A stretch of 64,000 nucleotides of DNA from Solibacillus sp. FSL H8-0523 (GCF_038051985.1 NZ_CP150291.1:3038001-3102000), one strand, 5' to 3'. Positions 43,370 through 53,111 are shown, numbered from the stretch's first letter. Translations and numbers: made by a program. The notes: a model not told the origin generated them from the letters alone.

Positions 43370-43837
43370 TTATTTGTCGTCTGATTGACGGGTCATAATT
43401 TCTTTTAATTCATCGATAAATACAGTAATATCCTTGAACTGGCGATATACCGAGGCAAAGCGCACGTAAGCCACTTCATCGATTTTCGCGAGACGGTCCA
43501 TGACCATTTCACCGACATCTTCTGAGCGTACTTCGGCGTTCCCTAAACGGCGTAGCTCTTTTTCGATTGCAAGTACAATTTCTTCTAGTTGGTCTAGTGC
43601 CACTGGACGTTTTTCACATGCACGAATAAGACCGCGCAGTACTTTTTCACGGCTAAATTCTTCGCGCGAACCGTCCTTCTTCACTACGATTAATGGTGTT
43701 TCTTCAATTTTTTCAAATGTCGTAAAACGAAAGCTACATGATTCGCATTCACGACGTCTACGAATTTCTTTATTATCATCAACAGGTCTAGAATCGACAA
43801 CACGTGTACCGTTGTACTGACAAGCTGGACATCTCAT
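43370..43837 (-). CDS. nrdR: Transcriptional repressor NrdR
   Basis: The 155-residue regulator has an N-terminal zinc ribbon ([17 protein letters not shown] with CESCSFRF) and an ATP-cone domain ([23 protein letters not shown]). It senses ATP/dATP and represses ribonucleotide reductase genes. AGGAG precedes the ATG. It precedes dnaB by 16 bases, the normal Bacillus order nrdR-dnaB-dnaI. Confidence 0.96.
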   Translation of the reverse strand: MRCPACQYNGTRVVDSRPVDDNKEIRRRRECESCSFRFTTFEKIEETPLIVVKKDGSREEFSREKVLRGLIRACEKRPVALDQLEEIVLAIEKELRRLGNAEVRSEDVGEMVMDRLAKIDEVAYVRFASVYRQFKDITVFIDELKEIMTRQSDDK

Positions 43838-43970
43838 ATATTTTCTCCTAAGTGTTTAGTTATTTTCTATTATATCAAAAAGCGCGCCCTGACAATAGTG
43901 ATTCATGCGCGTCCCCATTTCAAAAACGAATGCTCTCAAATTATATAGCTCGTTTGAAAGATACACAATG

Positions 43971-44014
43971 AAAAAAAGGACTGCCCCGAAATCTCTTTTT
44001 CGGACAGTCCTTCG
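43971..44014 (-). terminator. Intrinsic terminator after gapB
   Basis: AAGGACTGTCCGAAA pairs with the GCAGTCCTT side, with T-rich run on the minus strand. Confidence 0.85.
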
Positions 44015-44026
44015 CAAATTTAAAAA

Positions 44027-45046
44027 TTAAGCGTTTACTACAGCTAATTCGTTTGCAATTTTTGCTGCTAAGTCAACTACGCGAGCTGAGTAACCCCACT
44101 CGTTGTCATACCAAGCGATTACTTTTACTTTACGGTCACCTAAAACGATTGTTGATAAACCATCAACCGTCGATGAAAACGTTGTTGTGTTGTAATCAGA
44201 AGATACTAATGGCTCTAGATTGAAGTTTAAAATACCGTTCATTTTGCCATCAGCATATGATTTGAATGCTGCGTTAACTTCTTCTACTGTTACATCACGC
44301 TCTAAATCAACGACTAAGTCTACTAAAGAAACATTTGGTGTTGGTACACGTAATGCCATGCCGTGAATTTTACCATCTAATTCTGGTAACACTAAGCGTA
44401 ATGCTTTCGCTGCACCAGTTGAAGTTGGAATAATTGACGATGCACAGTTACGCGCACGACGTAAGTCTTTGTGTGGGTTGTCGATGTTGTTTTGGTCGTT
44501 TGTGTAAGCGTGAACTGTTGTCATTAAACCGTTTACGATACCAAACTCATCGTTTAATACTTTCGCTACTGGAGCTAAGCAGTTTGTTGTACAAGATGCA
44601 TTTGAAATGACGTCATGTTTTGATAAATCTAACTTGTCGTCGTTTACGCCTAATACAACCGTAATATCTTCATTTTTACCTGGAGCAGTTAAAATAACTT
44701 TTTTCGCGCCAGCTTCTAAGTGCATTGCTGCTTTCGCACGGTCATTAAATTTACCAGTTGCTTCAATAACAATATCTACGCCCATTTCAGCCCATGGTAA
44801 TTTTAACGGGTCACGTTCGCTTACTAATTGAACGCGTTTGCCGTTTACGATTAAAGCACCCTCTACAGCTTCCACTGTACCTGGGAATACGCCGTGATTT
44901 GTGTCATACTTAATTAAATGTGCTAACGTTTCAGATGGGTAGCTAGCATTTACTGCTACGATATTTACGTCCCCGCGCATCATTGCTTGTCGGAACACCA
45001 TACGACCAATACGGCCGAAACCATTAATTGCAATAGAAACTGTCAT
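44027..45046 (-). CDS. gapB: Glyceraldehyde-3-phosphate dehydrogenase, GapB type
   Basis: The 339-residue enzyme has the catalytic cysteine in SNASCTTNC, the dinucleotide fold INGFGRIGR and HAYTNDQNN. Residues VNASYPSETLAHLIKYD after the second strand match GapB (NAS) rather than the NAD-type GapA (ND), so it probably works with NADP in gluconeogenesis. CcpN represses gapB in B. subtilis, but a CcpN site was not found by eye. In B. subtilis speD follows gapB; it is absent here. Confidence 0.93.
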   Translation of the reverse strand: MTVSIAINGFGRIGRMVFRQAMMRGDVNIVAVNASYPSETLAHLIKYDTNHGVFPGTVEAVEGALIVNGKRVQLVSERDPLKLPWAEMGVDIVIEATGKFNDRAKAAMHLEAGAKKVILTAPGKNEDITVVLGVNDDKLDLSKHDVISNASCTTNCLAPVAKVLNDEFGIVNGLMTTVHAYTNDQNNIDNPHKDLRRARNCASSIIPTSTGAAKALRLVLPELDGKIHGMALRVPTPNVSLVDLVVDLERDVTVEEVNAAFKSYADGKMNGILNFNLEPLVSSDYNTTTFSSTVDGLSTIVLGDRKVKVIAWYDNEWGYSARVVDLAAKIANELAVVNA

Positions 45047-45207
45047 ATTATTTAAATCCTCCTAAAAGTACATATCATTCGTTTTGTTTATCCGAGCATT
45101 AGTATAACATATATTTTAAAAAGTGAAACACATTTAACATACATTTAAAAAGTTATTATATTCTGATAATAAAGTGTTGAATTTTCGAATAAAAAGTACA
45201 TAAATTT

Positions 45208-45364
45208 CTACTTTAGCGATTCAATATCGCTTGTGATATATTTTTTTGCAACGGTAGCTTTTGAAATAGAGATGGGTATTTCTTCATTAAGTGATTTCAT
45301 CTTAATCATAAAGGAAAATAGCCAAAACAAAGAGTGTAAGCAATACATACATCAGTCGTTGCAT
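45208..45364 (-). pseudogene. Small membrane protein gene, apparently frameshifted
   Basis: An ATG at 45364, eight bases after GGGAGG, opens a 20-codon frame MQRLMYVLLTLFVLAIFLYD ending TAA at 45302. A second frame (ATG 45309 to TAG 45208) overlaps the end and continues IKMKSLNEEIPISISK and ends SDIESLK. Removing one base at the junction joins them into a plausible single-helix membrane protein of about 51 residues. Either a broken gene or two coupled peptides. The rest of 45047-45467 holds no other gene. Confidence 0.4.
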
Positions 45365-45423
45365 CTATTATGCCTCCCTTTCACGCTTTTATTAATGACT
45401 ACGTTGCAGGATTCATGTACATG

Positions 45424-45466
45424 GAAAAAGCCCTGATTGAATCGATTAGTTCAATCAGGGCTTTCC
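45424..45466 (-). terminator. Intrinsic terminator after coaE
   Basis: AAAGCCCTGATTGA (45427-45440) pairs perfectly with TCAATCAGGGCTTT (45451-45464). Confidence 0.9.
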
Positions 45467-45467
45467 A

Positions 45468-46064
45468 TTATTTCAACACATTCCACTCGTACAAAATGTT
45501 TTGCAGTTGAATGGCGGTATCTTCAAGCGTGCCGTTATTGTGAATCACCGCATCCGCTAGCTGTTCTTTGTCTTTTACTGGAATTTGCGTTGCGATACGC
45601 GCTTTTGCTTCTTCTTCAGTGAAGCCGTTACGTGCCATTAAGCGCTGCAATTGTACCTCTTCATTTACGGAAACGACTAGGATCTTTTCAACGAAATGCT
45701 CGAGCTTACTTTCGAATAATAACGGGATATCCATAAAGATATTTTTTTCTCCGTACGACATCAACTCGTCACGCTGGCGTAGCATTTCCTCACGAATCGC
45801 AGGATGGATGATACTATTTAATGTTTGGCGCATCTCTTCGTTATGAAAGATGATGCTACCGACTTTCGCGCGGTCCATTGAGCCATCTTCTGCGATTACT
45901 TCTTTACCGAACGCTTCGGCAATTTTTTGAAGTGTCGGTGTGCCCGGTTCTACGACTTGGCGTGCCACTAAATCCGCATCGACGATTGGTAAATTATATG
46001 ATTGAATCATTTTTGCGACCGTACTTTTACCGCTCGCTATGCTTCCTGTTAATCCAATAATCAC
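45468..46064 (-). CDS. coaE: Dephospho-CoA kinase
   Basis: The 198-residue kinase does the last step of coenzyme A synthesis. P-loop GSIASGKST at residues 7-15, DADLVARQVVEPG, and the lid region with RDELMSYGEKNIFMDIPLLFE are typical. GTG start; the AAAAGGGG site before it overlaps the end of mutM's intergenic gap. Order polA-mutM-coaE is as in Bacillus, without the ytaF gene that separates mutM and coaE in B. subtilis. Confidence 0.95.
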   Translation of the reverse strand: MIIGLTGSIASGKSTVAKMIQSYNLPIVDADLVARQVVEPGTPTLQKIAEAFGKEVIAEDGSMDRAKVGSIIFHNEEMRQTLNSIIHPAIREEMLRQRDELMSYGEKNIFMDIPLLFESKLEHFVEKILVVSVNEEVQLQRLMARNGFTEEEAKARIATQIPVKDKEQLADAVIHNNGTLEDTAIQLQNILYEWNVLK

Positions 46065-46079
46065 AAGCCCATTCCCCTT

Positions 46080-46952
46080 TTACTTCTGGCATTGTGGACA
46101 GAATGTTGAGGTTCTGCCCGCAATGACCATTGATTCTGTTGTTGTTTCACATGTTTTGCACTGTTTTTTACCATACATTTTCAAGCGATGCTGCATCGTA
46201 CCCGCGCCGCCGTTTATGCTACGGTAATCCGAAATTGTTGAGCCGCCTGAATCGATGCTTTCTTGCAGGACATCGCAAATAACCTGAAATAGCTCAATTT
46301 TCCGCTCACGGCTCACTTCACTTGTCGGTTTTGCTGGATGGATGCTCATTTTGAATAGTGATTCTGTTGCGTAAATATTGCCACAGCCTGAAATAACTTG
46401 CCCGTCCATAATGACTTCTTTAATAGCCTTTTTGGCAAATCGTGGTTTCTCGCTTTGTGCTAAGAAAAAATCACAAGCCTGTTCATCAAACGGCTCCGGT
46501 GCCATTTTCAGTAGCGGTGCATGATCCGCAATCTCATTTATAAAACGCAACTCTCCAAAGCGGCGAATGTCTGAATACACAAGTAGCTCACCGCTCGTTA
46601 ATGTGAAAATCGCATGGATATGCTTACGGAATTTTTCTTCGGTAATTTCAAGGATGTCGTTTACGACAAACCATGCACCCGTCATCCCTAAATGATTCAC
46701 TAAAATAAAGCTTTCTCCGTCCTTCGTTACATGAAAGAAAATATATTTCGAACGTCGCTCTAAACGCGCAATCGTCATGTTTTGTAACATTTGTTCAAAG
46801 TGTGGCGGTGCGGCATTTTTTACAATCGCTTGTTTTCCGGCTTCATGCGACATGTATACTGTTTCAGATAATGTGACATACTCTATCGTTTTGCCTTCTA
46901 CAATCGGGCGTAAATCGCGCACGACTCCTTCGACTTCTGGTAATTCTGGCAT
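46080..46952 (-). CDS. mutM: Formamidopyrimidine-DNA glycosylase
   Basis: The 290-residue repair enzyme begins MPELPEVEG, with the catalytic Pro2 and Glu3; it has K in ERRSKYIFFH, the H2TH region (GQVISGCGNIYATESLF) and a C-terminal zinc finger (CKTCETTTE and FCPQCQK). It removes 8-oxoguanine and nicks the strand. AAGGAG precedes the ATG. It starts twelve bases after the polA stop. Confidence 0.97.
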   Translation of the reverse strand: MPELPEVEGVVRDLRPIVEGKTIEYVTLSETVYMSHEAGKQAIVKNAAPPHFEQMLQNMTIARLERRSKYIFFHVTKDGESFILVNHLGMTGAWFVVNDILEITEEKFRKHIHAIFTLTSGELLVYSDIRRFGELRFINEIADHAPLLKMAPEPFDEQACDFFLAQSEKPRFAKKAIKEVIMDGQVISGCGNIYATESLFKMSIHPAKPTSEVSRERKIELFQVICDVLQESIDSGGSTISDYRSINGGAGTMQHRLKMYGKKQCKTCETTTESMVIAGRTSTFCPQCQK

Positions 46953-46964
46953 TGCACTTACTCC

Positions 46965-49592
46965 TTACTTCGCGTCGTACCACGTAGGGCCGTGTGAATA
47001 ATCCACTTTTAACGGCACGATTAACTCAATCGCGTGCTCCATGACTTCTGGTACAATACGCTCTAAAATTTCGATTTCTTCTGGTGGTGCTTCAAAAATT
47101 AATTCATCGTGCACTTGTAATAATAGTTTTGCTTGAAGGCCTTCTTTTTCTAATCGCGCGTTCATATCAATCATTGCTTTTTTAATAATGTCTGCCGCGC
47201 TCCCTTGAATTGGCGTGTTCATAGCTGTACGCTCAGCAAAGCTTCGTAAATTGAAGTTCGAGCTTGTAATATCCGGTAAATAGCGACGGCGATTTAAAAT
47301 TGTTGTTACATAACCAGCTTTTTTCGCGTCTTCTACGATTGAATCCATGTAGCCTTTTACGCCTGGGAAGCTTTTTAAGTAATTATCAATAAACGTCGCT
47401 GCTTCTTTACGTGTAATATCGAGATTTTGAGAAAGACCATAATCACTAATGCCATACACAATCCCAAAGTTTACGGCTTTCGCTGTACGACGCATATTGC
47501 TCGTTACGGCTTCTGCTTCGACGCCAAATACGTCCATTGCTGTACGAGTATGAATGTCCATACCTTGCTTAAACGCGTCAACTAGCGCTTCATCTTGACA
47601 CATATGGGCTAACACACGTAACTCGATTTGCGAGTAATCGGCAGCAAATAACATCCACCCCTCTTTTGATGGTACAAATGCTTGGCGGATTTTACGACCT
47701 TCCTCTAAGCGAATCGGGATGTTTTGCAAGTTCGGATCTGTCGAGCTTAGACGACCCGTTGACGTTAACGCTTGTTGGAACCGCGTGTGTACCTTTGCAT
47801 CATCTTGGTGAATTTCTTTTGTTAACCCTTCAATATACGTTGAATTTAATTTTGCTAATGTACGATACTGTAAAATATGTTTTACGATTTCGTGCTCGGA
47901 TTGTAGTTTTTCTAGCACATCAGCTGCTGTTGAATAGCCGGTTTTCGTCTTTTTAATGACGGGTAAGCCTAATTTATCGAACAGAATGACACCTAGCTGC
48001 TTTGGTGAATTAATATTGAATTTCTCACCCGCATGGTCATAAATTGTTTGCTCCATCACATCTAGCTTCGATTTTAGCTCATCGCCCATTTGTTTCAGTG
48101 TATCGATGTTAACCGTAATTCCTTCGCTCTCCATCTTGCCTAAAATATGTGCAAGTGGTAGTTCAAGCTCTTTATACAACTCAAACTGCTGGTTTTCTTG
48201 TAGTTTCATTTCTAAAACCGGCTGCAACTTCCAAACAGCAACCGCTTTACGGCTAACATGCTCGGCTAAAGCGTCCGCTGTCGGCAGTGTCCACTTTGCC
48301 CCCTTACCGTAGACCGCTTCGTTTGACTGGACATCCTGATAGCCAAACTCTTTTGCGAGCGTTGCGACATCATCCCCTGAAATCGACGGCTTTAAAATGT
48401 AGGCAGCTAATAGTAAATCGAAATCCACACCTTTTAGGGTAATCCCAAAACGCTGAAGTCTTGCTTGTGTTGCTTTACTATCGGCAATATATTTTTTCTT
48501 AGTCGGATCTTCTAACCACGCTTTTAACGCCGTGTTTTCGAACTCTTCACCGATGGACATGAAATAGGTTTTCTCACCGTCTGATAATGCGAGGCCAAGT
48601 GCTTTACATGTGTGATAATGCTCGTCTTCTAGTTCTAAATGCAGCGCCATTGTCTCACTCAGCATATCTGATGTAATTGTTTCGACTTGAGTAAATTCAA
48701 TTTGTGCTTGCTCGGCTTCTTCTACTTCAAAATCGCTTTTTTCGATTAATGATTTAAAGCCAAGCTCTTTCCACACGTCGATTAACGCTTCTTCGTTTGG
48801 CCCAGCATATGCCAAATCGTCGATACCGATTGTAATCGGTGCTTCTGTATGAATGGTTGCGAGCTTTTTTGATAAATGCGCAAGTTCTTCATTGTCGACA
48901 AGTTTTTCTTTCATTTTCGAAGCTTTCAATGAATCGATTGCCTCATATAACTTCTCAACTGTGCCATGTTCTTTTAGCAACTTAATCGCTGTTTTTTCAC
49001 CAACACCTGGAACGCCTGGGATATTATCTGATTGGTCGCCCATCAGTCCCTTCATATCTATAATTTGAAGCGGTGTTAGGCCGTATTTCTCTTCGATATG
49101 TCCAGGTGTGTATTTTTCGATATCAGTAATGCCCTTTTTCGTAATGTAAACCGTTACATCATCGGTCGCTAATTGCGTTAAGTCTTTATCACCCGATACG
49201 ATAATCACTTCGATTCCTTTGCCTGCTGCTTCTTTTGCTAATGTGCCGATAATGTCATCCGCCTCATATTGCTCTAGCTCGTAGCGTTTAATGTTGTAGG
49301 CATCAATTAATTTACGGATGTACGGGAATTGCTCCGATAATTCTGGTGGCGTTTTTTGACGACCGCCCTTATATTCACCGTAAGATTCATGTCGGAATGT
49401 CGTTTTCCCTGCATCGAATGCGACTAACATTTGGGTTGGATTTTCTTCACCGATAATTTTTTGCAGCATCGTCGTAAAGCCATATGTCGCATTTGTATGA
49501 ATACCGCTCTCATTTGTTAATAAGGGTAAGGCGAAAAAAGCGCGGTAGGCTAAGCTGTTACCGTCTAATAAAAGTAGTTTTTGTTTTGTCAT
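46965..49592 (-). CDS. polA: DNA polymerase I
   Basis: The 875-residue enzyme has an N-terminal 5'-3' nuclease (LLLLDGNSLAYRAFFALP, VSGDKDLTQL, MGDQSDNIPGVPG), a middle 3'-5' exonuclease fold whose metal-binding acids look degenerate, as in other Bacillus Pol I, and a polymerase domain (DYSQIELRVLAH, RRTAKAVNFGIVYG, LLQVHDELIFE). ATG 49592 (MTKQK) follows TGGAGGAA by six bases; the eight extra residues of the longer frame start lack support. First gene of polA-mutM-coaE. Confidence 0.97.
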   Translation of the reverse strand: MTKQKLLLLDGNSLAYRAFFALPLLTNESGIHTNATYGFTTMLQKIIGEENPTQMLVAFDAGKTTFRHESYGEYKGGRQKTPPELSEQFPYIRKLIDAYNIKRYELEQYEADDIIGTLAKEAAGKGIEVIIVSGDKDLTQLATDDVTVYITKKGITDIEKYTPGHIEEKYGLTPLQIIDMKGLMGDQSDNIPGVPGVGEKTAIKLLKEHGTVEKLYEAIDSLKASKMKEKLVDNEELAHLSKKLATIHTEAPITIGIDDLAYAGPNEEALIDVWKELGFKSLIEKSDFEVEEAEQAQIEFTQVETITSDMLSETMALHLELEDEHYHTCKALGLALSDGEKTYFMSIGEEFENTALKAWLEDPTKKKYIADSKATQARLQRFGITLKGVDFDLLLAAYILKPSISGDDVATLAKEFGYQDVQSNEAVYGKGAKWTLPTADALAEHVSRKAVAVWKLQPVLEMKLQENQQFELYKELELPLAHILGKMESEGITVNIDTLKQMGDELKSKLDVMEQTIYDHAGEKFNINSPKQLGVILFDKLGLPVIKKTKTGYSTAADVLEKLQSEHEIVKHILQYRTLAKLNSTYIEGLTKEIHQDDAKVHTRFQQALTSTGRLSSTDPNLQNIPIRLEEGRKIRQAFVPSKEGWMLFAADYSQIELRVLAHMCQDEALVDAFKQGMDIHTRTAMDVFGVEAEAVTSNMRRTAKAVNFGIVYGISDYGLSQNLDITRKEAATFIDNYLKSFPGVKGYMDSIVEDAKKAGYVTTILNRRRYLPDITSSNFNLRSFAERTAMNTPIQGSAADIIKKAMIDMNARLEKEGLQAKLLLQVHDELIFEAPPEEIEILERIVPEVMEHAIELIVPLKVDYSHGPTWYDAK

Positions 49593-49715
49593 GCTTGTTC
49601 CTCCATTTACATCCATTTGTTAAAAAGTACGATTATATGTTCTCTTTCTACTTTACCGATTGTTCGCAGGAATTACCAACATTTAATGAGCAATTGCATG
49701 GATTTTTTCAAGCAC

Positions 49716-49745
49716 GAAAAAAAGCCCCCATCATTAGGAGCTTCT
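49716..49745 (-). terminator. Intrinsic terminator
   Basis: AAGCTCC pairs with GGGGGCTT around a seven-base loop, with seven T on the minus strand, after the small membrane gene at 49748. Confidence 0.75.
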
Positions 49746-49747
49746 CG

Positions 49748-50185
49748 TTATTTCAATTTCTTGAATTTAAATTGTTCCACCGTATCACGTTTTTCCTCGT
49801 AAAAAACTTCTTCAAAAATAACAGTGAATAAAAACGCATTTAAAAATGACAAGATGACATACATCGGCATGCCTGCTAGGTTATAGTGCATCAAACCGCG
49901 CGCAAATACTTCGACAAAACCAATTTGTGTAAAGAAGAAAATCATCCCAATTCCTACTTGCCAAATTGGACGTTTATCTTTGCGCTTTTCAAACCAAAGC
50001 ACCTTTTTAAACGAATTTCGTACATCCTCTGCAACGAAAATGCTTACACTAAAGATGACAATAATTAATACTGGTATATGAATAATTTCAGCTTTCATAA
50101 ACTGAATGTTTGATTGGAAAAATAACGCTGTAACCGAAGTAGCCATAATAAAGGCGATTAGCGTGTTTTGAATCTTTCTACTCAT
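49748..50185 (-). CDS. Unknown membrane protein with four helices
   Basis: The 145-residue product has membrane segments around residues 7-25, 35-53, 80-98 and 107-125 and a positively charged loop (EKRKDKRPIWQV). ATG 50185 (MSRKI) follows AAAGGAG; the frame from 50287 has no ribosome site. It resembles DUF2798-type small membrane proteins in layout, but I cannot confirm that. It lies between polA and the ABC/LytTR cassette, where B. subtilis has nothing. Confidence 0.6.
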   Translation of the reverse strand: MSRKIQNTLIAFIMATSVTALFFQSNIQFMKAEIIHIPVLIIVIFSVSIFVAEDVRNSFKKVLWFEKRKDKRPIWQVGIGMIFFFTQIGFVEVFARGLMHYNLAGMPMYVILSFLNAFLFTVIFEEVFYEEKRDTVEQFKFKKLK

Positions 50186-50319
50186 GTAGTGAACTCCTTT
50201 TAAATATACTACTAATATTATAACAGTAAAATAATATGAATTAGTATTATATTTTGAAGATTTCATGAAGGCAGAAAATGTTAGCATACATTTGAGGTTA
50301 CTTGAACTGGCGTAATTTA

Positions 50320-50364
50320 AAAAACAATACCAACTCCCCTTCTATTTTAGTGAGTTGGTATTAT
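50320..50364 (-). terminator. Intrinsic terminator after the ABC permease
   Basis: AATACCAACTC (50326-50336) pairs with GAGTTGGTATT (50352-50362). Confidence 0.85.
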
Positions 50365-50367
50365 TCA

Positions 50368-51078
50368 TTACTTATCCATTAATCGTTTCTTATAAAGAAC
50401 AATCGAAATAATTGTCACCACAATTGTCCAGATCAGTAAGATACCTAAGCCCTTATAGGCATCTGCCAACTTAGAGCTTACTTGCATAACATCTAGTAAA
50501 TTCACATATTGAGAGCTTGGGAAAAATTCTAAAATACGTAAAAATGGAAAACGATCTTCAAATTGACTACCGAAAGAACTCATCGTAAAGATAATGATAA
50601 CAGGAAATATTGCTAAGGATGCCTCCATTACGGTTTTCGAATAAAGCCCACAAATCGTACCTATTGCCGTATATAAAATAATTGATAAGCCCGTTGCACT
50701 AATAAATACAACATAATTACTAGGAACATACCCTAAAATATATACCGCTATTGAAATGACAACAGCTGATAATACAAATACTAAAGCACTTTTCCCTAAT
50801 AACACATCGAAAATACTTGCCGGTGTCATCATTAAAGAACGCAGTGTATTTTTTTCTTTCTCCTCTGCGATTAAGCACGCTTGAATGAAGCTTGTTACCA
50901 TCGCAAATGAAAAATTCAGGACAAAGCCAGTCATAAATAGTTGTGTCGGATCATCACTTCGATAAAAAAAAGCAAATAAAATTGGGAAAATGAGAATAAT
51001 TGAAATCGAATAATTTCTAGTAAACTCCTTAAAATCTTTCGAAAAAATGGCTTGAATACGTTTGTAAGAAATGTTCAT
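50368..51078 (-). CDS. ABC-2 type transporter permease
   Basis: The 236-residue protein has six membrane helices of the ABC-2 family (SIILIFPILFAFFYRSDDP, FVLNFSFAMVTSFIQACLIAEEKEKNTLRSLMMTP with the typical EKE-rich coupling helix). It overlaps the ATPase stop by four bases (ATGA), so the two are coupled. It probably exports a lipid, drug or peptide. The upstream LytTR gene is the likely local regulator. Confidence 0.85.
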   Translation of the reverse strand: MNISYKRIQAIFSKDFKEFTRNYSISIILIFPILFAFFYRSDDPTQLFMTGFVLNFSFAMVTSFIQACLIAEEKEKNTLRSLMMTPASIFDVLLGKSALVFVLSAVVISIAVYILGYVPSNYVVFISATGLSIILYTAIGTICGLYSKTVMEASLAIFPVIIIFTMSSFGSQFEDRFPFLRILEFFPSSQYVNLLDVMQVSSKLADAYKGLGILLIWTIVVTIISIVLYKKRLMDK

Positions 51079-51920
51079 GATAATTCACTCCCTGTAAGTT
51101 TCATAAATACATCACCTAAGCTCGGTTCTTTTGTATGAATCGCATCAAGCTGATTCGTTGCAAGCCATTGTGCTATTTGATTACCTGAATGTTCATTCAT
51201 TAATAATTCATGAACTTGTCCGTCCTTTAATTCAACGTGAATAACTCCATCCCTATGCTGTTTTTTCAATTCTTTTGGTGCGCCAAGTGCTTGAATTTCA
51301 CCCTTATGTAAAATCGCCACTCGGTTACAAAGTAATTCCGCTTCTGCCATATCATGCGTCGTTAAAAAGATGGTCGTGCCACACTCATTTAAATAGCGCA
51401 ATCCCTTATAAATATGCGCCGAATTCATCGGGTCTAGTGCAGAAGTCGGTTCATCAAGAAATAGCAATTCAGGCTCATGGATAACTGCACATGCAAGCGT
51501 TACACGTTGACGCATTCCCTTAGACAATTGATTTACCTTCTTTTTTCTATCCTCTTTTAAATTGACAAATTCCAACACTTTATCAACAGCACTTTTAGGT
51601 AGCTCGTATAATTGACGAAAAACCTCTAAGTTTTCTTCAATTGTTAAGCGTTCATACAGGCCGCTATTATCTGTTAAAATACCAAAACGCTTCTTTTGCT
51701 CAGCTGCCTGCATTTGAATAGCTGATGTACCAAGCACAGTTGCTACTCCTCCTGATTGTTGAAGCTGTGCTGTTAAAATTTTAATGAGTGTTGTTTTACC
51801 AGAGCCACTTGGACCGAGGAAACCAAAAATTTCTCCTTTTGGTATTGAAAAAGATACATCGGATATAGCCTCTTTTTTGTTGAAGCTCTTTCTAATATTT
51901 TGAACAGAAATTACGTTCAC
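51075..51920 (-). CDS. ABC transporter ATPase
   Basis: The 281-residue ATPase has Walker A GPSGSGKTT, signature QLSKGMRQR, Walker B LLFLDEPTSALDP and switch LTTHDMAEA, followed by a C-terminal extension of about 60 residues. GTG 51920 (NVISVQNIRKSF) is likely, eight bases after AAGGAG; ATG 51926 is only two bases from that site. It works with the permease next to it. Confidence 0.88.
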   Translation of the reverse strand: MNVISVQNIRKSFNKKEAISDVSFSIPKGEIFGFLGPSGSGKTTLIKILTAQLQQSGGVATVLGTSAIQMQAAEQKKRFGILTDNSGLYERLTIEENLEVFRQLYELPKSAVDKVLEFVNLKEDRKKKVNQLSKGMRQRVTLACAVIHEPELLFLDEPTSALDPMNSAHIYKGLRYLNECGTTIFLTTHDMAEAELLCNRVAILHKGEIQALGAPKELKKQHRDGVIHVELKDGQVHELLMNEHSGNQIAQWLATNQLDAIHTKEPSLGDVFMKLTGSELS

Positions 51921-52059
51921 TTCCATCACTCCTTCAAGTTGTTACATTTAGTTTAAAAAAAGAAATGCATGAACGCCGTTGTTTTCTGCTGAATTGTAGC
52001 TTTTTCATGTTGAACTGTACCTAAGGAAGGCTAAAAATGTTGGATTATTTCCTAGGAAA

Positions 52060-52989
52060 TTAAAGATTTAATAAATCTCTCAATTCCTGCAATTTCGCAC
52101 GTGATAACGGGACAACAGAATCCTTCCCTAAATTAAGTCGTAAGCTATAACTATTTTTTGTCCATGTAATAATTTCTCTTACTTTTTGAAGATTGACGAT
52201 ATACGATCGATGGCATCTAAAAAAGCCATATGATTTCAGTTTTTTCTCAAGTTCTATTAAAGTCATCGCACATGAATAATTTTCTCCACCTACATGTATC
52301 AATACAGAGCCCTCCAAACTTTCGATGTAATCAATTTCTGGAGGATCAAAAAGGATAACTTTTTCATTTTTCTTCGTGGATATTTTTTCTATTTTAAAGT
52401 TAGGTTGTTCTTCTGTCGTTTCTTTTGGCACATCTGAATCGACAATATCAAGTTGCCTTAATCCCTCACTGTCTAATCGGTAAATTTTATGACAAGAAAT
52501 TAATGCATCCTCTAAATTGGATGTTAATACAATCAGTTTTTTTGTACTAGAAAGCTCTAATAGTAGTTCATGAGTTATTTTACGTTCCGCATCGTCTAAA
52601 TAAAAATAGGGTTCCTCTAGCACAATTGTCGATTGTGGCGCAAAATAAACGCGCAGCAGCTTAATAAACATTTGTCTAGAATATGGTAGGTCTTTTATTT
52701 TTATATTTTGGATATCCCCCAAATCAAATTTTTCTATTAATAAATCTACCTTATATGTACTGTCCGTAATTGCTAGTATAAATTTCAATAGCTCCTTTAC
52801 GGTATGTCTCTCATACTCTCCCGTATTTCCAGTAAAAATGTAACTACTTCCTTCTGTCTTTAATGCCTCTAATAATACTTTCTTTCGTTGAACATTCGTT
52901 TGAATTCCAATAATCTCCTGCAATTGTACAGTCAATTCGATTTTAGGAACGAATATTTTTCCCTTTTGAAATACTTCATCAATTATCAT
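52060..52989 (-). CDS. LytTR regulator fused to a degenerate ABC ATPase
   Basis: This 309-residue protein joins a worn ABC ATPase-like domain (about 1-190) to a LytTR DNA-binding domain (about 205-305, with IDYIESLEGSVLIHVGG, FFRCHRSYIVNLQKVREI and VPLSRAKLQELRD). The Walker B remains as VLEEPYFYLDD, but Walker A and the LSGGQ signature are lost and the switch histidine reads LTSNLEDA, so ATP hydrolysis is unlikely. The pseudo-ATPase may dock on the transporter or sense its state. ATG 52989 follows GGAGGT closely. It is upstream of, and in line with, the ATPase-permease pair. Confidence 0.8.
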   Translation of the reverse strand: MIIDEVFQKGKIFVPKIELTVQLQEIIGIQTNVQRKKVLLEALKTEGSSYIFTGNTGEYERHTVKELLKFILAITDSTYKVDLLIEKFDLGDIQNIKIKDLPYSRQMFIKLLRVYFAPQSTIVLEEPYFYLDDAERKITHELLLELSSTKKLIVLTSNLEDALISCHKIYRLDSEGLRQLDIVDSDVPKETTEEQPNFKIEKISTKKNEKVILFDPPEIDYIESLEGSVLIHVGGENYSCAMTLIELEKKLKSYGFFRCHRSYIVNLQKVREIITWTKNSYSLRLNLGKDSVVPLSRAKLQELRDLLNL

Positions 52990-53111
52990 TTTTACCTCCA
53001 AAGCGTCATTACATCTAAAATAACGTCATATTATTTTGGTAAATATTTCATTGTTTTATTATATTTTTTGATTTCATATAAAACAAGTGCTAGAGAGACA
53101 AGTCAAAATAG

